From Heterodera schachtii (Eukaryota > Nematoda > Chromadorea > Rhabditida > Heteroderidae), in the NCBI GenBank assembly GCA_023374025.1, contig SIJG01000076.1, forward strand, positions 601,858 through 665,857: a DNA stretch of 64,000 nucleotides, in the 5' to 3' direction. Positions 11,549 to 22,710 of the stretch are shown piece by piece. The position numbers and the translations under genes were made by a program. Position 1 is the stretch's first letter, and every line of letters starts with the position of its first letter. The notes under the pieces were generated by a model. It was not told where the DNA came from. It searched no databases and was given only the letters and a program-made list of their open reading frames with translations.

Positions 11549-12317
11549 GATTGTTTCCCTACATGATTTTTTTGGATTTTGTCTTCTCTGATTATTAAGA
11601 AAATAAAATTGAATTAGTCAAAGAATTTTTCACAAAAAAAAAATTATTAAAATAAATTGAATTGAAATAAAAAAATTAACCTAAAATGAAAAACATTTGG
11701 ACATTTTGTAACAAATAATTGTTTAGGGAATATGGCGAATTTCACATAGAGAATCCAAAATTTGTATTAAAAAAATTATGGAATTTTTTTTAGAAATTTT
11801 GCCAGGGTTTTGACTAAAAATGACTGCATATTTTGAAAAATTTAGCTAAATTTTATCTTTTCTTGTTTTCATCTACAATACCAATACATAAACATAAAAA
11901 TAAATAATTTAGAAATAAATAAAAATGTTAAAATAAATGTAAAAATGTTTTTTTTTTTATATTTTTTTATTTATAATTATTTATTTTTATTCCCATTTGT
12001 CTGACTTCCTTTTTTCATCTCATAAGAACTCCTTTCATTGCATTGCTGTGCTGTGTTTGTGGAAAGAAAATGAAAGTGAGAATGTTATTCAACAAAATGT
12101 CGGATTTATTTTTATTCATTTCTTTTATTATTTGTTTGCATTTTTTTGAAAAAACGACTGAGATTTATTTAGTTTTTTTATTATTATGGCCCCAAAAAAT
12201 GTCTGTTATTTGTCGAATTTTTGTGAAGTATTTAAAGACGGTAAAAATTTGTAATGGCACAAACGAAACATTCCCAAAAAATATTTCTTCAAAATCAAAA
12301 AGCATTACGAAATAATA

Positions 12318-13056
12318 ATGGCTTATTCGTCAATTAAAATGTAATTTTTTTTTATCATTTTTAATACAATTTTTTAAATTATTTTAGAATTTCGATTTTT
12401 GTGCTCGTCCTTTGCATTGGCATTGCTATTGAGCAGACCCAAGCTTATGTATATAATATTTTATTTTTAAGGCACAGATTTATCTAAATAGCTAAATAGT
12501 GGCAAATTAATTGCAAAAGCGTGTTAAATATTAAATGCGTTTTCCTATTAAAAAAGGGGTGAAAACAAATTTATTCACTAATTAATTGCTAAAAAAAAAA
12601 TTACTTTTATATCATTGAATCAAACGCTAACACTTTTTCTTTAGAACTGAGAAAACTTAATTAGGAGTTATTTTAAAATGTTTTAGTTGTTTTCACAAAT
12701 CTGGCAAAAATAATTTTAAAACATTAATTGTTTTTAAAATAGTGATTTTTATTACAAAATAGATGTTTTTTTCCTGATTAATAGTGCATTTTTTCTCTCC
12801 AAAACAGAACCAATTAAGAATAATCGAAAATCCTTGCCTTCAATATTATTATTATTCTTTAATTAATTTTTAATTGCTATATTTTTAATTTCTGTCTCTT
12901 CAGTGGTGGGGCGTTTATAACAATTACGCCTATCCCTCCTCTGTGTGGTATGGCAAACGTCAAGCTGGGTTTGGCCCATCCGCAAATGTTGATGACACTT
13001 TTGGCAGCGGAGGAAGCCAAAATGCCAACGATGGCGCGGCACAAAATAATTATTGA
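12318..13056 (+). CDS. Short secreted peptide precursor 2 (tandem paralogue), three exons
   Basis: Exons are 12318-12340, 12388-12448 and 12904-13056, giving 78 residues. It is a tandem duplicate of the gene 1.36 kb upstream, with identical exon phases and splice sites. The signal peptide is MAYSSIKI then ISIFVLVLCIGIAIEQTQAY. The mature part is WWGVYNNYAYPSSVWY, GKR and QAGFGPSANVDDTFGSGG, ending AAQNNY. The GKR site and the GFGPSAN block are unchanged. Differences between the copies are mostly substitutions plus one extra Asn, so both copies seem to be kept as coding genes. The exon 2 start codon of the other copy is ATT here, which shows that translation begins in exon 1. Intron 2 has grown to 455 bp. 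Confidence 0.8.
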
Positions 13057-13135
13057 GCGATTAATGAAAATCATGTGGACAGAGAGATTAAAGGAAAAGC
13101 CTTATCAAAAGGTTGAAACGTGTGAATTGTAATCA

Positions 13136-13170
13136 ATGATAAGAGCATTTTGCATAATAAACTTTATCAC
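13136..13170 (+). promoter_or_regulatory. 3'-UTR stem-loop of peptide gene 2
   Basis: ATGATAAGAG and CTTTATCAC give a six- to seven-pair stem around CATTTTGCATAATAAA, equivalent to the stem-loop after gene 1. An AATAAA-like poly(A) signal overlaps the loop. Confidence 0.35.
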
Positions 13171-13802
13171 GATTTGTTTTTTGGAATACAAAAGTTTAAA
13201 TGCCAAAATGGGTTTTTTGGATTTTGTCTTCTCCGATAAAACAAATTCCAACTAAATAAACAAAAATTAAAAATAAAAGAAATTTTATATTCAAAATAAT
13301 TTAATAAATACTGTTGCTTCTAAAAAGTTCGGAAAATATCGGTCATAGGGCCCAAACTCAAAATTGCTTAAAAACGGTCAGAATCGATGTAAAAAGGTTC
13401 GAAATGGGTTGGAAAAATAGAATTAGGGGCGCGCTTGCCCTTTTCAGGCTGAAAAAGTGCCGGAATTGGAGTGCCAAATTCAGCTGGGACTCAAGTGACC
13501 GCACTATAAAAAGCACTCAAAAGACATTTGAAATAATTTTCTAGGGTAATTTGTCGCGCTGATCACGAATATGAGCTTTATTTTGCAAAATACCGAATCC
13601 CGAACCCTAATTCGAACAAAAATTTCAAATTCATAAATTAAATCAAAACATATTTTTAGGGGTTTTCGAGTTGCTGAACACTGTTATAGTAGACCTAAAC
13701 CAATCGCAAAACTATTTTTAAACCAGTAGTCAGAAAATATTAAAAGAACGTCAAATATAAAAGATTGAATATTTTAAAAAAAAATTAAAAAATATAAAAT
13801 AA

Positions 13803-15151
13803 AATTACTTGATTTTCCAAAAGCTTTTCTCCATCGGATAATTGTTGATCGTTCAACGCCCAATTCTTTAGCAATTTCACGTTCTTTTTCATAAGTTAAT
13901 GATTCCGATTTACGATTACATTCCTTCTTCTTGTTTTCAAATTCTTTTAAAATCCTTAGTTTTTCTTCTTTTGTACAAAAATTGTTCTTCTCTTAATTTA
14001 ATTCTGTACTGTTTTTAATTTTAAAATATTTTTAATTGAATAATTAATTAATTAATTTACTACTTCCTTTTATTCCAAATTTCTTTCTCCATACATAAAT
14101 TGCGCGAACTTTCACTCCCAATTCTTCCGCAATTTAACACTCAATTTCTGTACTCGGCTTTAAGTCCTTTTTTCTTGTGCGTTCTTCTTTCATTTTATCA
14201 AATTTTATTAGGATTTTTTTACGCTGTTCATCAGTCAATTTTTTTGGTTTTTTGACTAAATTTTAAAATATTCCAAAAAACATTAATTATGAATTTGTGA
14301 TTTACTTAGTCCATATTTAAATTTCCAATGTCTTATTTGATTCATTGTACTCCTAATTTGTTTACAATTTGTTCTGCTGTTATTTTTTTTGAGAAATTTC
14401 CATTGTCAATGCGTTCTCTAATTAGCATAAACTTTTTCACAATTTTTATTTTTTCTTCGTCTGTTAATTCTCTGCCTAAAATGTTATAATGTTTAAAGTT
14501 CAAAAAGCTTAATTATATTGCAAAAGTTTCAAAATTAGCATTTAAATATTTGCCATATTTTATTTTTATGATTCTAATCCATGTTTTGTGGTTTAGACAT
14601 TTGGTTGACCCTAATTGCCACCATACCAAAATTCGCACGTTTTTTTCCATCTTTTTGAAGGTTTTGTAACCCATAATTTGGCATAATGTCACCTGTTGAT
14701 CCCTTTTTATCACTTTGCTTTTCACTTTCTGCTGATGGCAAATTTGTCCTTCTTTCTCCCAAAAGCATTGGTTCTTTCTTCATTTGATGTGTTTCTTCAA
14801 TCGTTTCAACTTTTACTTTAATAAATTCTTCAGATTCTTTTTTTTTACATTTATTTTCACATAATTTGCCATTTTCGGATCATTGCCACTTTTCATTTTT
14901 TCTTCCTTTATTGTTTCTGGCATTTCATTTTCGACTTGTTCCTTTTTCACTATAATTTTACCGTCATTTGCGCTTGATTGGGCCTTAATTATAGGGTAAT
15001 TATTATCAAAGATTTTAATTAATACTTTTGCTTCTGTTTTGTCAACTTTTTGTACAGTGTCACATAGCTCATCAAAAAATTCACCATCAGGGAATGCTTG
15101 ACAGTCAAGTAAAGGTAGAAAATAGATAAAAGTCAATTGAAGATATTTCAT
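13803..15151 (-). pseudogene. Secreted protein with exon-coded helix-turn-helix-like repeats (broken)
   Basis: The first exon (from 15151) encodes a clear signal peptide, MKYLQLTFIYFLPLLDCQA, then an acidic-basic region. Three later exons each encode one repeat of about 55 residues in the order 14345-14473, about 14060-14262 and about 13803-13995. Each has an LTDEEK- or EEKLRILKEF-like helix, a basic spacer, then A-E-E-L-G-V and a closing W-R/K-x-K-F-G (IAEELGV then YVWRKKFG; IAKELGVERSTIIRWRKAFG). This resembles a transposase or Psq-type helix-turn-helix. Introns between the repeat exons keep phase. Damage: a one-base gap in a nine-base A run at 14830-14838, a frameshift near 14340-14350, and a stop at 14134-14136 inside repeat 2. 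The upstream sequence places an AG directly before AATG, suggesting trans-splicing. A signal peptide on a DNA-binding-like array hints at an effector, but that is inference. Confidence 0.6.
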
Positions 15152-15335
15152 TCTGATTGCAAAATCAAATTGGCTGGGAATTTAAATTACATAAAAATCT
15201 TCAAAAAGCCGATATTAAAAATTGTAAAAAATCGCCCAAAATCACGAAAAAAGTCATATAAAATGCATGTTAGAAGCTTCAAGCAAAGTGTGGAACATTT
15301 TATAAGTCATTTTAAGGCCAGTCAATGAAATGTTT

Positions 15336-15580
15336 TGAATTTTACAGGCCAACGATAATTATAAGGTTGAGGCAATGAAAAAGCATGAAAAAAAGTGTTG
15401 ACTAAAGAAAAGCCGAGGTGGACAGTTGAGTGATCCCAAGTCATTAAATAAATAAGAAAAGTTATATATCGAAAAGATATATTTTTCAAGTAATAAAATG
15501 ATTGAATAAATTCATAGAATAATAAATATAAAAATTATTTATATAAAATTACACGTTTCAATAAAAAATCAATTCTTCCC
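15336..15580 (+). repeat. Direct duplication of a possible terminal exon, copy 1
   Basis: About 245 bp is repeated at 15932-16175 with high similarity. Each copy starts with TTTTACAG and a short frame ending EAMKKHEKKC then stop, followed by an AT-rich stretch with AATAAA motifs. This looks like a last exon plus 3' UTR of a plus-strand gene whose other exons I cannot find. It could equally be noncoding repeat DNA. Confidence 0.4.
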
Positions 15581-15931
15581 TGCGGCGCTTGCTGGCGCAC
15601 GGAAGCCAATATAAAAATTGTAAAAATTGCCAAAAAACACGAAAAAAGTCATAAAAATGCAAAAAAGTCATAAAAACCCGAAAAGGTATAAAAAAGTCAT
15701 ATAAAAATGTATGTTAGAAGCTGCAAGCAGAGAGTGGAACATTTTTGTCATTTTATGGCCATTTAGAATCAGCAAAAAAGTCACAAATACCATAAAAAGT
15801 TGCCTATAACTTAAAGTAACCAATTTTTGGATATTTTCGATAGGGATAAGTGTTTTCTATAGTCTAAATATTTCATAAATTTCATTGTGTAAAAAAAGTT
15901 AAGACAAATAATGTTCGAAAATCATAGTTAT

Positions 15932-16175
15932 TTTGAATTTTACAGGTCAACGATGTTAAGGATTGAAGCGATGAAAAAGCATGAAAAAAAGTGTTGACTA
16001 AAGAAAAGCCGAGGTGGACAGTTGCTGCTAATCCCAAGTCATTAAATATTAAGAAAAATTATTTATCGAAAAGATATATTTTTCGTAATAAAATGATTGA
16101 TAAATTCATAGAATAATAAATATAAAAATTATTTATATAAATTACACGTTTCAATAAAAAATCAATTCTTCCTCT
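15932..16175 (+). repeat. Direct duplication of a possible terminal exon, copy 2
   Basis: The second copy of the 15336-15580 block. The frame ending EAMKKHEKKC and the stop are kept, while the bases just after the acceptor differ by small indels. Downstream AATAAA motifs are conserved. Confidence 0.4.
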
Positions 16176-17302
16176 AGGCCCGGCAAACTAAACTCGGCAC
16201 GCATGCCCTCGGACGCCTAGTTGAATTGTTCACAAATTAGAGCTGGGGATTTAAGTCACGAAAAAAAACCAAAAAGTCGACTAAAAAAGCACAAAAATTT
16301 TCAAAAAAGCACGAAAAAAATGTAAAAAGGCACCAAAAAGTTAAAGCAAGAAGTTTCAAACTAAGTTAAAAATTTTTTTCTTGCTAATGTATTAAGAAGT
16401 AGCAAGTTAGCAAAAAAATAAAGGCATATGCCTCATAATGCGTTTTCTGTTTATAAAATGCCTTTTTATAAATTGCTAAAAAATTGGATTTTTTTACCTT
16501 TGCCTAATTTTTTAAGACTTTTTTGCCCTTTTTTGTTTTTTTTTGGCTATTTTTTCATGACTTTTTGTTTACATAACCTTTATTTTTCGGAATTTTCTTC
16601 ATTAAAATTCAAATTTTGCATTAAAAAGTCAAAAAAGTACAAAAAAAATCATAAAAACCCGAAAAAGTAAAAAATTCAAAGAAAAATGCATGTTAGAAGC
16701 TTCAAACAAAGCGTAGTGTACTTTTTTAAGTTATTTTAAGTTTATTTTGAATCAGCAAAAAAATTATTTGACTTAAATTTTCAGTCCTAATCATAATCAT
16801 TTGCTCTCCAATAAAAAAAAAATTTGCTTCAACAAAATGATTGATCCTTCATTATATTGTACATTTGAACAAAGTCAGTTTCGACATAGCAGAAATTGGC
16901 AAATGAAATAAAAATATTTTTTCGTTTTTGGGGTCTCTGTGATTTCGAGAATATTTTAGACACCATTCGGAATTATTAAAATAAGAAAACGGGAACTCTT
17001 ACATTTAATGTCTCTGTTAATTCATAATTCCAACAACTAGAGATCGACCTGTACCTGGATCCAGGCCTGTATTTTTCCTGAGTTCAGGTTAGGTACAGGC
17101 AATTTTTGGCAATAATGAATTTTTACTGTACATGTATTTTCTTGTACTTTTGTGCAGAAAATACAAGTACAGTCCACTTTTGGAAAAATTAAAAAAAAAA
17201 TCATTTTTATCAGTGAAATTGCGTCAAATTGAAAAATTTAATAATATTTTGGCGAAATGTTTTAGTGGACTTCGTTTTGGCGCCAGCCTGTTGGGCTATA
17301 AC

Positions 17303-17965
17303 TAGGGTTGTAAATTATATGGACTAAAAAACGCGAAATATAGACATAAAATATGGACTAAAAAAGCCCGAAATATGGACTAAAAAGCTCAAAAATGGCC
17401 AAATATGGACCAAAATATGGACTAAATATTGCCAAAATATATGTTTTAAACCCTCAAAAATTCCAAAAAAGGTTTATATATTCAATATTTGCTTAAATAA
17501 ACTTAAAAAATACAATAAACAACCAAAAATGGAATAAAATTAAAAAAATGCAATTTTTATTTATTGTCGTCCGTTGTATAAAAAACACCTCCAGTTTGCC
17601 AATTTCAAAAAAATTTCGCACTTAAAATCGCAAGAAAAAAATGGTGAAAATATTTGTTAAAAATCCCAAAATGACGACAAAAACGCAAATTTTTCGTATT
17701 TTTGGGGGGTGTATTTTTAAAAAATTTCTAAAAAGTCGATCTTTAGGGGTGTGTTTTTCGCTTTTTTTGCATTTTTCTTGTGAAAATTTGCCAAAAATGG
17801 CAGAAATATGGATTTATTCTCGAAAACCCCCAAAATATGCTTTTATATGCACTAAAAACCTTCACCATATCAAAAATTTTTAACACAGAAATGCTATTTT
17901 TGAGCCCCTTTCTTCATAGCATATGCGCAGAAAAAATATGTTAATCCATATAATTTACAACCCTA
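17303..17965. mobile_element. hAT-type non-autonomous element (TAGGGTTG ends)
   Basis: Ends TAGGGTTGTAAATTATATGG and its complement at the right are flanked by a perfect 8-bp duplication GCTATAAC (17295-17302 and 17966-17973). The interior is a low-complexity array of TATGGACTAAAAA words and holds no transposase. Fragments resembling its right end occur near 22255-22325 and 40090-40160. Confidence 0.9.
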
Positions 17966-18276
17966 GCTATAACTTTTTTTTAATTTTCAATCAAATCTAA
18001 CGATTTAATATCATTCGAACGCCTTTCACATTTCAATTTGACGTACGCTTTAAATAAAATTGTAATTTTCTTATGAGAAAAAATTATTTGACCAAAATTT
18101 CCGATTTGTAAAATTTACAATTCTCCGGTGCCCACTAAAATCCATTTAAAAAAATTGGTTCAAAATCACAAAATTTAGTCTTTTTTTTTGAACAAAAGCT
18201 GTTAATGCCAGTCCCACGGATCCCCCCCCCCCCTAATAAGAAAAGCCAAAGAATTTCGTGGAGAAGAATAAATTTT

Positions 18277-19971
18277 TCATGAAAATGGCGAAGAAATGAA
18301 AGCGCCAAATTTCTCATCATATTCATCTCTTTTATCAATGGCTTTTCCGAATTTAGCTTCTTCTTTTTTGGCGTTCTTTTCTGTATTTTCACACATTTTT
18401 TGCATTTTTTGCTCAAATTCTTTTCGAAGATTGACAATTTCAGTGTCATTTTTGGTTGAAAAGTTTTCCCACATTTTCTCCTCTTTCATTTCATAATTAA
18501 GTTCTTTCTGGTTTTTTAATTCCATCTTCACAGTATCACTGAAAAGCTTAACTTTATTTTTCATTTTTTCAAAAAAAAAACATTTCGAATTTTCATTCAA
18601 TGCTGTGAGAATATAAATTAAACTATTTGGGATGACGTCAATCTGATTTACAAACATAGGTTTCACTGCTGGCAAATGTTCCGACACCTTTGCATCTTTC
18701 GCTTAATAAATCAGTTAATTTTTGAAAAAATAATTTTTCAATTAAATAAAATCAAATAAACCTTGAGCATAAATCCGGAACAAAAATTCATATAAAGTGT
18801 GCAAATTTTTTTGATTATTTTGGCATTCTGTCCATCCATTTTCGTTAAATTCCTTCCCAATTTTTTCACAGTGCCAATTCTTTTTCATCAAAAACACTAC
18901 GCCAAGATAGGCTTCATATTTTTGGGTCAAATGCTTTATCATTTTGGCATTTTCGTATAATCCATAAGTGATCATGCAATCATCTTTAAACTCACCACAC
19001 CATCCTCTCTCTTTAAATTTAAATAAATAATTTGAATATTCTTTAGCCATTTTAAAAAATTTGTTAAAATTTGTCGCTAATCCTTTGACAAACTCCGAAA
19101 ATAATGCATCATAAATCTACAAGTTAAGATTTTTAATTTCATTGAATGTTAAGTCTCTCACCCATGTTCCTGGATAATCGAATTTTGTAAGCAAAATTAT
19201 TTCATACTTGTTGTCATCATTTGTTTCACTTTCTCTCCCAAAACCATCTTTTTTTGCATTTTCTTCCGATTTTTTGGATATTTCCTTCAAATTTTCTTCA
19301 AAATTTTGTCGAAATATTCCGGCTAAAGTTTCATTTATTTTCCATTCATTCGCTATGTCAATTGACAATTGCAAAATCATTTCATTAATTGACAATGACA
19401 ATTGTTTTTTATTTTTCTTTTTTATCTTATATTCCAATCTCTTCTCATTCAATAATTTTGGTTCGAAATTATAATTGAAAAATTCTTTTAATTTATAAAA
19501 GTTCCCAATTTAAAATAAAATTCCGAAATATGGACGAGACAATTCAGCGCATAATTTATCGGTCCATCAATTTCAATTTTGCCTTTAAACACAAATTTAG
19601 GCTTCACTGTTGGAATTTCGTTATACTCTCTGTACAAATATTCGTACAAAATTTCCAAATATTTGCGATATTTTTTGCATTCTCTCCGTTCATATTCTTC
19701 AAATCCCTCCCTAATTTTGTTACAGTTCCAATTCTTTCTCACATAATACATAATGCCAAGATGTGCCTCGTATTTTTGCATTGAAATTTTAATTTTCGGG
19801 TGTACTTTCATAATTGCAATTAGCAAATTGTCCTCGACCTATTATTAAAATGTGTTTGTAAATTATTTCCATATTTAATTAACTCACCGATGGGTTTGCA
19901 TTTGAAAATGGAATTAGAAAATGATGAGAAATAATAATAAGAATTGGCGTTAAATAAAAAGATGAAAACAT
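18277..19971 (-). CDS. Secreted two-domain protein of unknown function, one frameshift
   Basis: Exon 1 (19888-19971) encodes a signal peptide starting MFSSFYLTPILIIISHHFLI. A 49-bp intron follows, then 19162-19838, 18762-19116 and 18277-18701. With one added base near 19500 all phases agree and the protein has about 513 residues. It consists of two copies of one domain. Copy 1 has QKYEAHLGIMYYVRKNWNCN, then YLEILYEYLYREY and IPTVKPKFV. Copy 2 has QKYEAYLGVVFLMKKNWHC, then LHTLYEFLFRIY and LPAVKPMFV. Both domains are followed by a lysine- and glutamate-rich coiled-coil tail. The invariant pattern is QKYEA, LG, KNW-C-KI, EC, LYE and VKP-FV. I do not recognise the family. The frameshift (frame lost at 19488-19510 next to a GGG run) may be a consensus error or a real lesion; alignment of the two domains shows the frame should continue there. 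Confidence 0.65.
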
Positions 19972-20302
19972 TTGTTTTCTTCTATATATTTAAATTATCG
20001 AGCTGTTCTTAAATTAATTTATTAATAATTTACACACTATTATAAAATGATTTTTTTAAAACAATTCTTATTTAATTACCTAAAATATTTTTTATTTATG
20101 GAAATTTAATTCTTTTTTATAAAATGTATTATTTATTTAATTAAGTAATTTTTGAAATGTTATTATTTATTAATTCAGACCATAGAAAGGGTTTCTACTC
20201 ATCAAGAGCTTTTGAGTGACCTAATTTTATTGCGAAAATTTTTTTTCAGAATAGTCATTTTAATTTTTTTGAACAAAATAAAAAAATAAAAATAATGCTG
20301 TC

Positions 20303-20375
20303 GTGGAACGGACTCGAACCTGCGTCCATTTTCCCTTTATTATCTTACAAAATCAACTTACCCACATTTAATAGA
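20303..20375 (-). other. tRNA-like or SINE-like element with A and B boxes
   Basis: On the minus strand TGGGTAAGTTGA (A-box-like) is followed about 30 bases later by GGTTCGAGTCC (perfect B box). The T stem does not pair properly and there is no acceptor stem, so this is a degenerate tRNA or tRNA-derived SINE head. Confidence 0.35.
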
Positions 20376-20555
20376 GATGCGCCGTGATTTACGGTCACGA
20401 TTCACGGTACCAACTCACGGTTATTCCGTTAAAACTTACATTGGATAAAATTGAATATTTATGAATTACATATTGTTTTCATAGAGAAATTTGGTCATGT
20501 CATTTTTTGGGAAATTTTTGCTAAGAAACAGAGCAAAATTTTCAAAAATTTCCCC

Positions 20556-20582
20556 GGCGGCGCCTATCGACAACGCCGGCCC
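20556..20582. repeat. GGCGGCGCC-type GC palindrome
   Basis: A copy of the dispersed palindrome CCGGCGGCGCCTATCG, flanked by A/T runs. Another copy is at 21314-21343. Confidence 0.75.
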
Positions 20583-21133
20583 AATTTCTATTCCTTAAAC
20601 TTTTTGAACAAAGTCAACTATCAATATTGTGTGAAAACAAATAAAAAGTCAAGTTTCAAGGATGACCCCATTTAAATAAAAACTCATTAAATTTTTTTAA
20701 AACTCGCTCGAAATTAGGTTATTTTGGGCAAATGCAGTTAACAAATCCCAAAAAATTTTCAAATATTGTCCACTATAATGAGAAATATGCAAAACTTTCT
20801 CTCGGTGTCGATTTTCCGCCGATGTCGCAATTAGTAAGTAAAATAATTATTAAAATGAAAAATGGAAAATCACACATGCCTTATAAATGGAAAAAATTGA
20901 TTTGAAATGATGAACACCAGTAGATTAAATGTGATTATCATAAGTATGATTACCAAATCTACTTAAAAAAATTGTTTTATATTATATAATGATGCAATAT
21001 ATTTAAAATTGCAATTGACCATAAGTAGGATTATCCAGATCTACTTAAATAATTGATTTTACTACTTAAATAAATTGCTTTTATAATATATAATAGTGGA
21101 GTATTTAAAATGGGACTGACCATAAGTAGGATT

Positions 21134-21243
21134 AGCTAATCAATTTTTTACGTAAATAATTTTTATATGTAGCTAATCAATTTTTTACGTAAATAATTTT
21201 TATATGTAGCTAATCAATTTTTTACGTAAATAATTTTTATATC
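21134..21243 (+). repeat. Three tandem copies of a 37-bp AT-rich unit
   Basis: A unit starting AGCTAATCAATTTTTTACGT begins at 21134, 21171 and 21208, exactly 37 bp apart and almost identical. Upstream, 20930-21130 holds two degenerate copies of a roughly 110-bp unit containing CATAAGTAGGATTA. Confidence 0.85.
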
Positions 21244-21507
21244 TCTTTAAATATGTAGTGAATTAAACAGCGCCTTAGCTCCAAAAATCTCACAAAAAAA
21301 ATTAATTTTGAATGGGGCCGGTGGTGCCGATAGGCGCCGCAGGGGAAAATTTTTTTTTATGAATTTTGTTAGAAATTAGGCAAATTTTTTGAAATTTCAT
21401 TCTTTTAAATGAAAATACGCCCTAAAGTCAGAACATTTCTTAGAAATAAGAACATTAAGAAACCCTGCATTAATCAGATAAAAATAAATTCAAATGAAAA
21501 CGTAAAC

Positions 21508-21582
21508 GTAAATCGGTGTCGAACTCCTAACAAGAAATACTGTTAGTGTTGAAGCACCAACAACTAAACCACAAATATATTG
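21508..21582 (-). other. tRNA-like element with A and B boxes
   Basis: The minus strand has TGGTTTAGTTGTTGG (A-box-like) and GGAGTTCGACACC (B-box-like) at tRNA-like spacing, with a possible anticodon-arm hairpin between them. The acceptor stem is not convincing, so I call it a tRNA pseudogene or SINE head. Confidence 0.35.
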
Positions 21583-21591
21583 GAAATTAAC

Positions 21592-21650
21592 CGTGCTAAG
21601 TCGTTCCACAAAAAAGCTCAGTGTGGGCGATCCACAAAAACTCAGTGATT
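21592..21650. repeat. Single arm fragment of a foldback element
   Basis: CGTGCTAAGTCGTTCCAC followed by CTCAGTGTGGGCGATCCAC closely matches the arm start and the private tandem unit of the foldback element at 52624-53280. No opposite arm is nearby. Confidence 0.55.
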
Positions 21651-21969
21651 GATTGGTCATTTTCCGGAAGCCTATCGCACCACTTTCGGGGCACCAAAAG
21701 TGCCTGATCCGGAACCCGGACCGGTTAAGAACAATTTTTTGTTCAATTTTTCAAGACAGGCTGGGTCCGGTTCTTGATCCATTCACTTGGAGCCCGTCAT
21801 GGGTCGGACACATCGGAGCCTCGACATTTGCGGCCCCGACATTTTGCGGCTATGTCCAAAATTGGATTCAAAGCTGAATTTTTTTAAGCCCTGATAGCTT
21901 AAACAGCATTAAAATTAAGAAAGCACTGTATTTTAGTTTATTAGGAACATTAATTCTTTTGTTTGATCT

Positions 21970-22128
21970 TAGGGGTGTATTTTCACCCCTGCGCCCCCGC
22001 GGGGGTGAAGGTCGCGGGGGCGGGGGATGGCGGGGGTCAGAGTCGCGGGGGCGGGGACGGGGGTCAGGCCAAAAAACCTGTCCCGCCCCCGGCGGGGGCG
22101 GGGGTGACGGGGGCGGGGTCCGAACCCT
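21970..22128. repeat. GC-rich G-run minisatellite
   Basis: About 160 bp of degenerate CGCGGGGGCGGGG units, opening with AGGGGTGTATTTTCACCCCT. Strongly G-rich on the plus strand with many runs of four or five G, so quadruplex formation is plausible. An open frame across it is repeat-derived. Confidence 0.7.
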
Positions 22129-22710
22129 AATGCTAATGCAACAAAGGGATAAATACAGAATATTTTAAGGAAATTTTGCTATCACTTTTAAAATTTGGCA
22201 AACGGAAAAAGAAATTGTAAGAGAATCACTTTATTTTAATCTCTAAATCAAAAAATGTTCGGAGAAAATGCTATTTTTGGGCTTCTCTCTTCATAACTAA
22301 GCCGCAGAAAAAATATGTAAAACATAAAAATCCCATCCCTATTTATTAACATTTTTGTTTTATTTTGTTTTTTTTTGAAATCCCTCTCATGTCGCCCATA
22401 AAAATCCGGTCTCAATCCCCAGCAGCAGAGCAGCTGCAAATAAAAGGACAAATAAATAATAATGAATGATGAATGCCTCCCCCCATTTTTTGCATTCGCA
22501 TTTTTTTTCTCCAAATTTTGCATATATTTCAATCTTAACATAAAAGAAATGAAATTTAATACATGGCTTCCAGATTAAAAGTTTGAAAATCAGCATTTAT
22601 GGTCAAAAGTTAGCATTTTGAAAAAGAAAAATTATAATTAGAAATTTTGACCATTTTTCGAGGCATCTTACCTACCCCATTGGGCTCAAGTACAGTTTAT
22701 GTGTCCAATC

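Larger units (their letters stand above)
15165..16790. repeat. Cluster of MITE remnants of the 'GCTGGGAATTTAAGT' family
   Basis: Partial copies begin at about 15167, 15600 and 16211. They share GCTGGGRATTTAAGT-like ends and interior words such as AAAAAAGTCATAAAAA and TTAGAAGCTTCAA. Better-preserved relatives are at 25007-25455 and 47846-48056. The open frames in this cluster are by-products of the repeat. Confidence 0.6.

Noticed and set aside
10962..13056. Possible mimic of plant peptide hormones (CLE, CEP, IDA, PSY)
   Set aside because: None of the conserved signatures of those hormones is present. The GFGPSAN tail is only superficially Pro/Gly-rich, and the GKR site points to animal-type processing.
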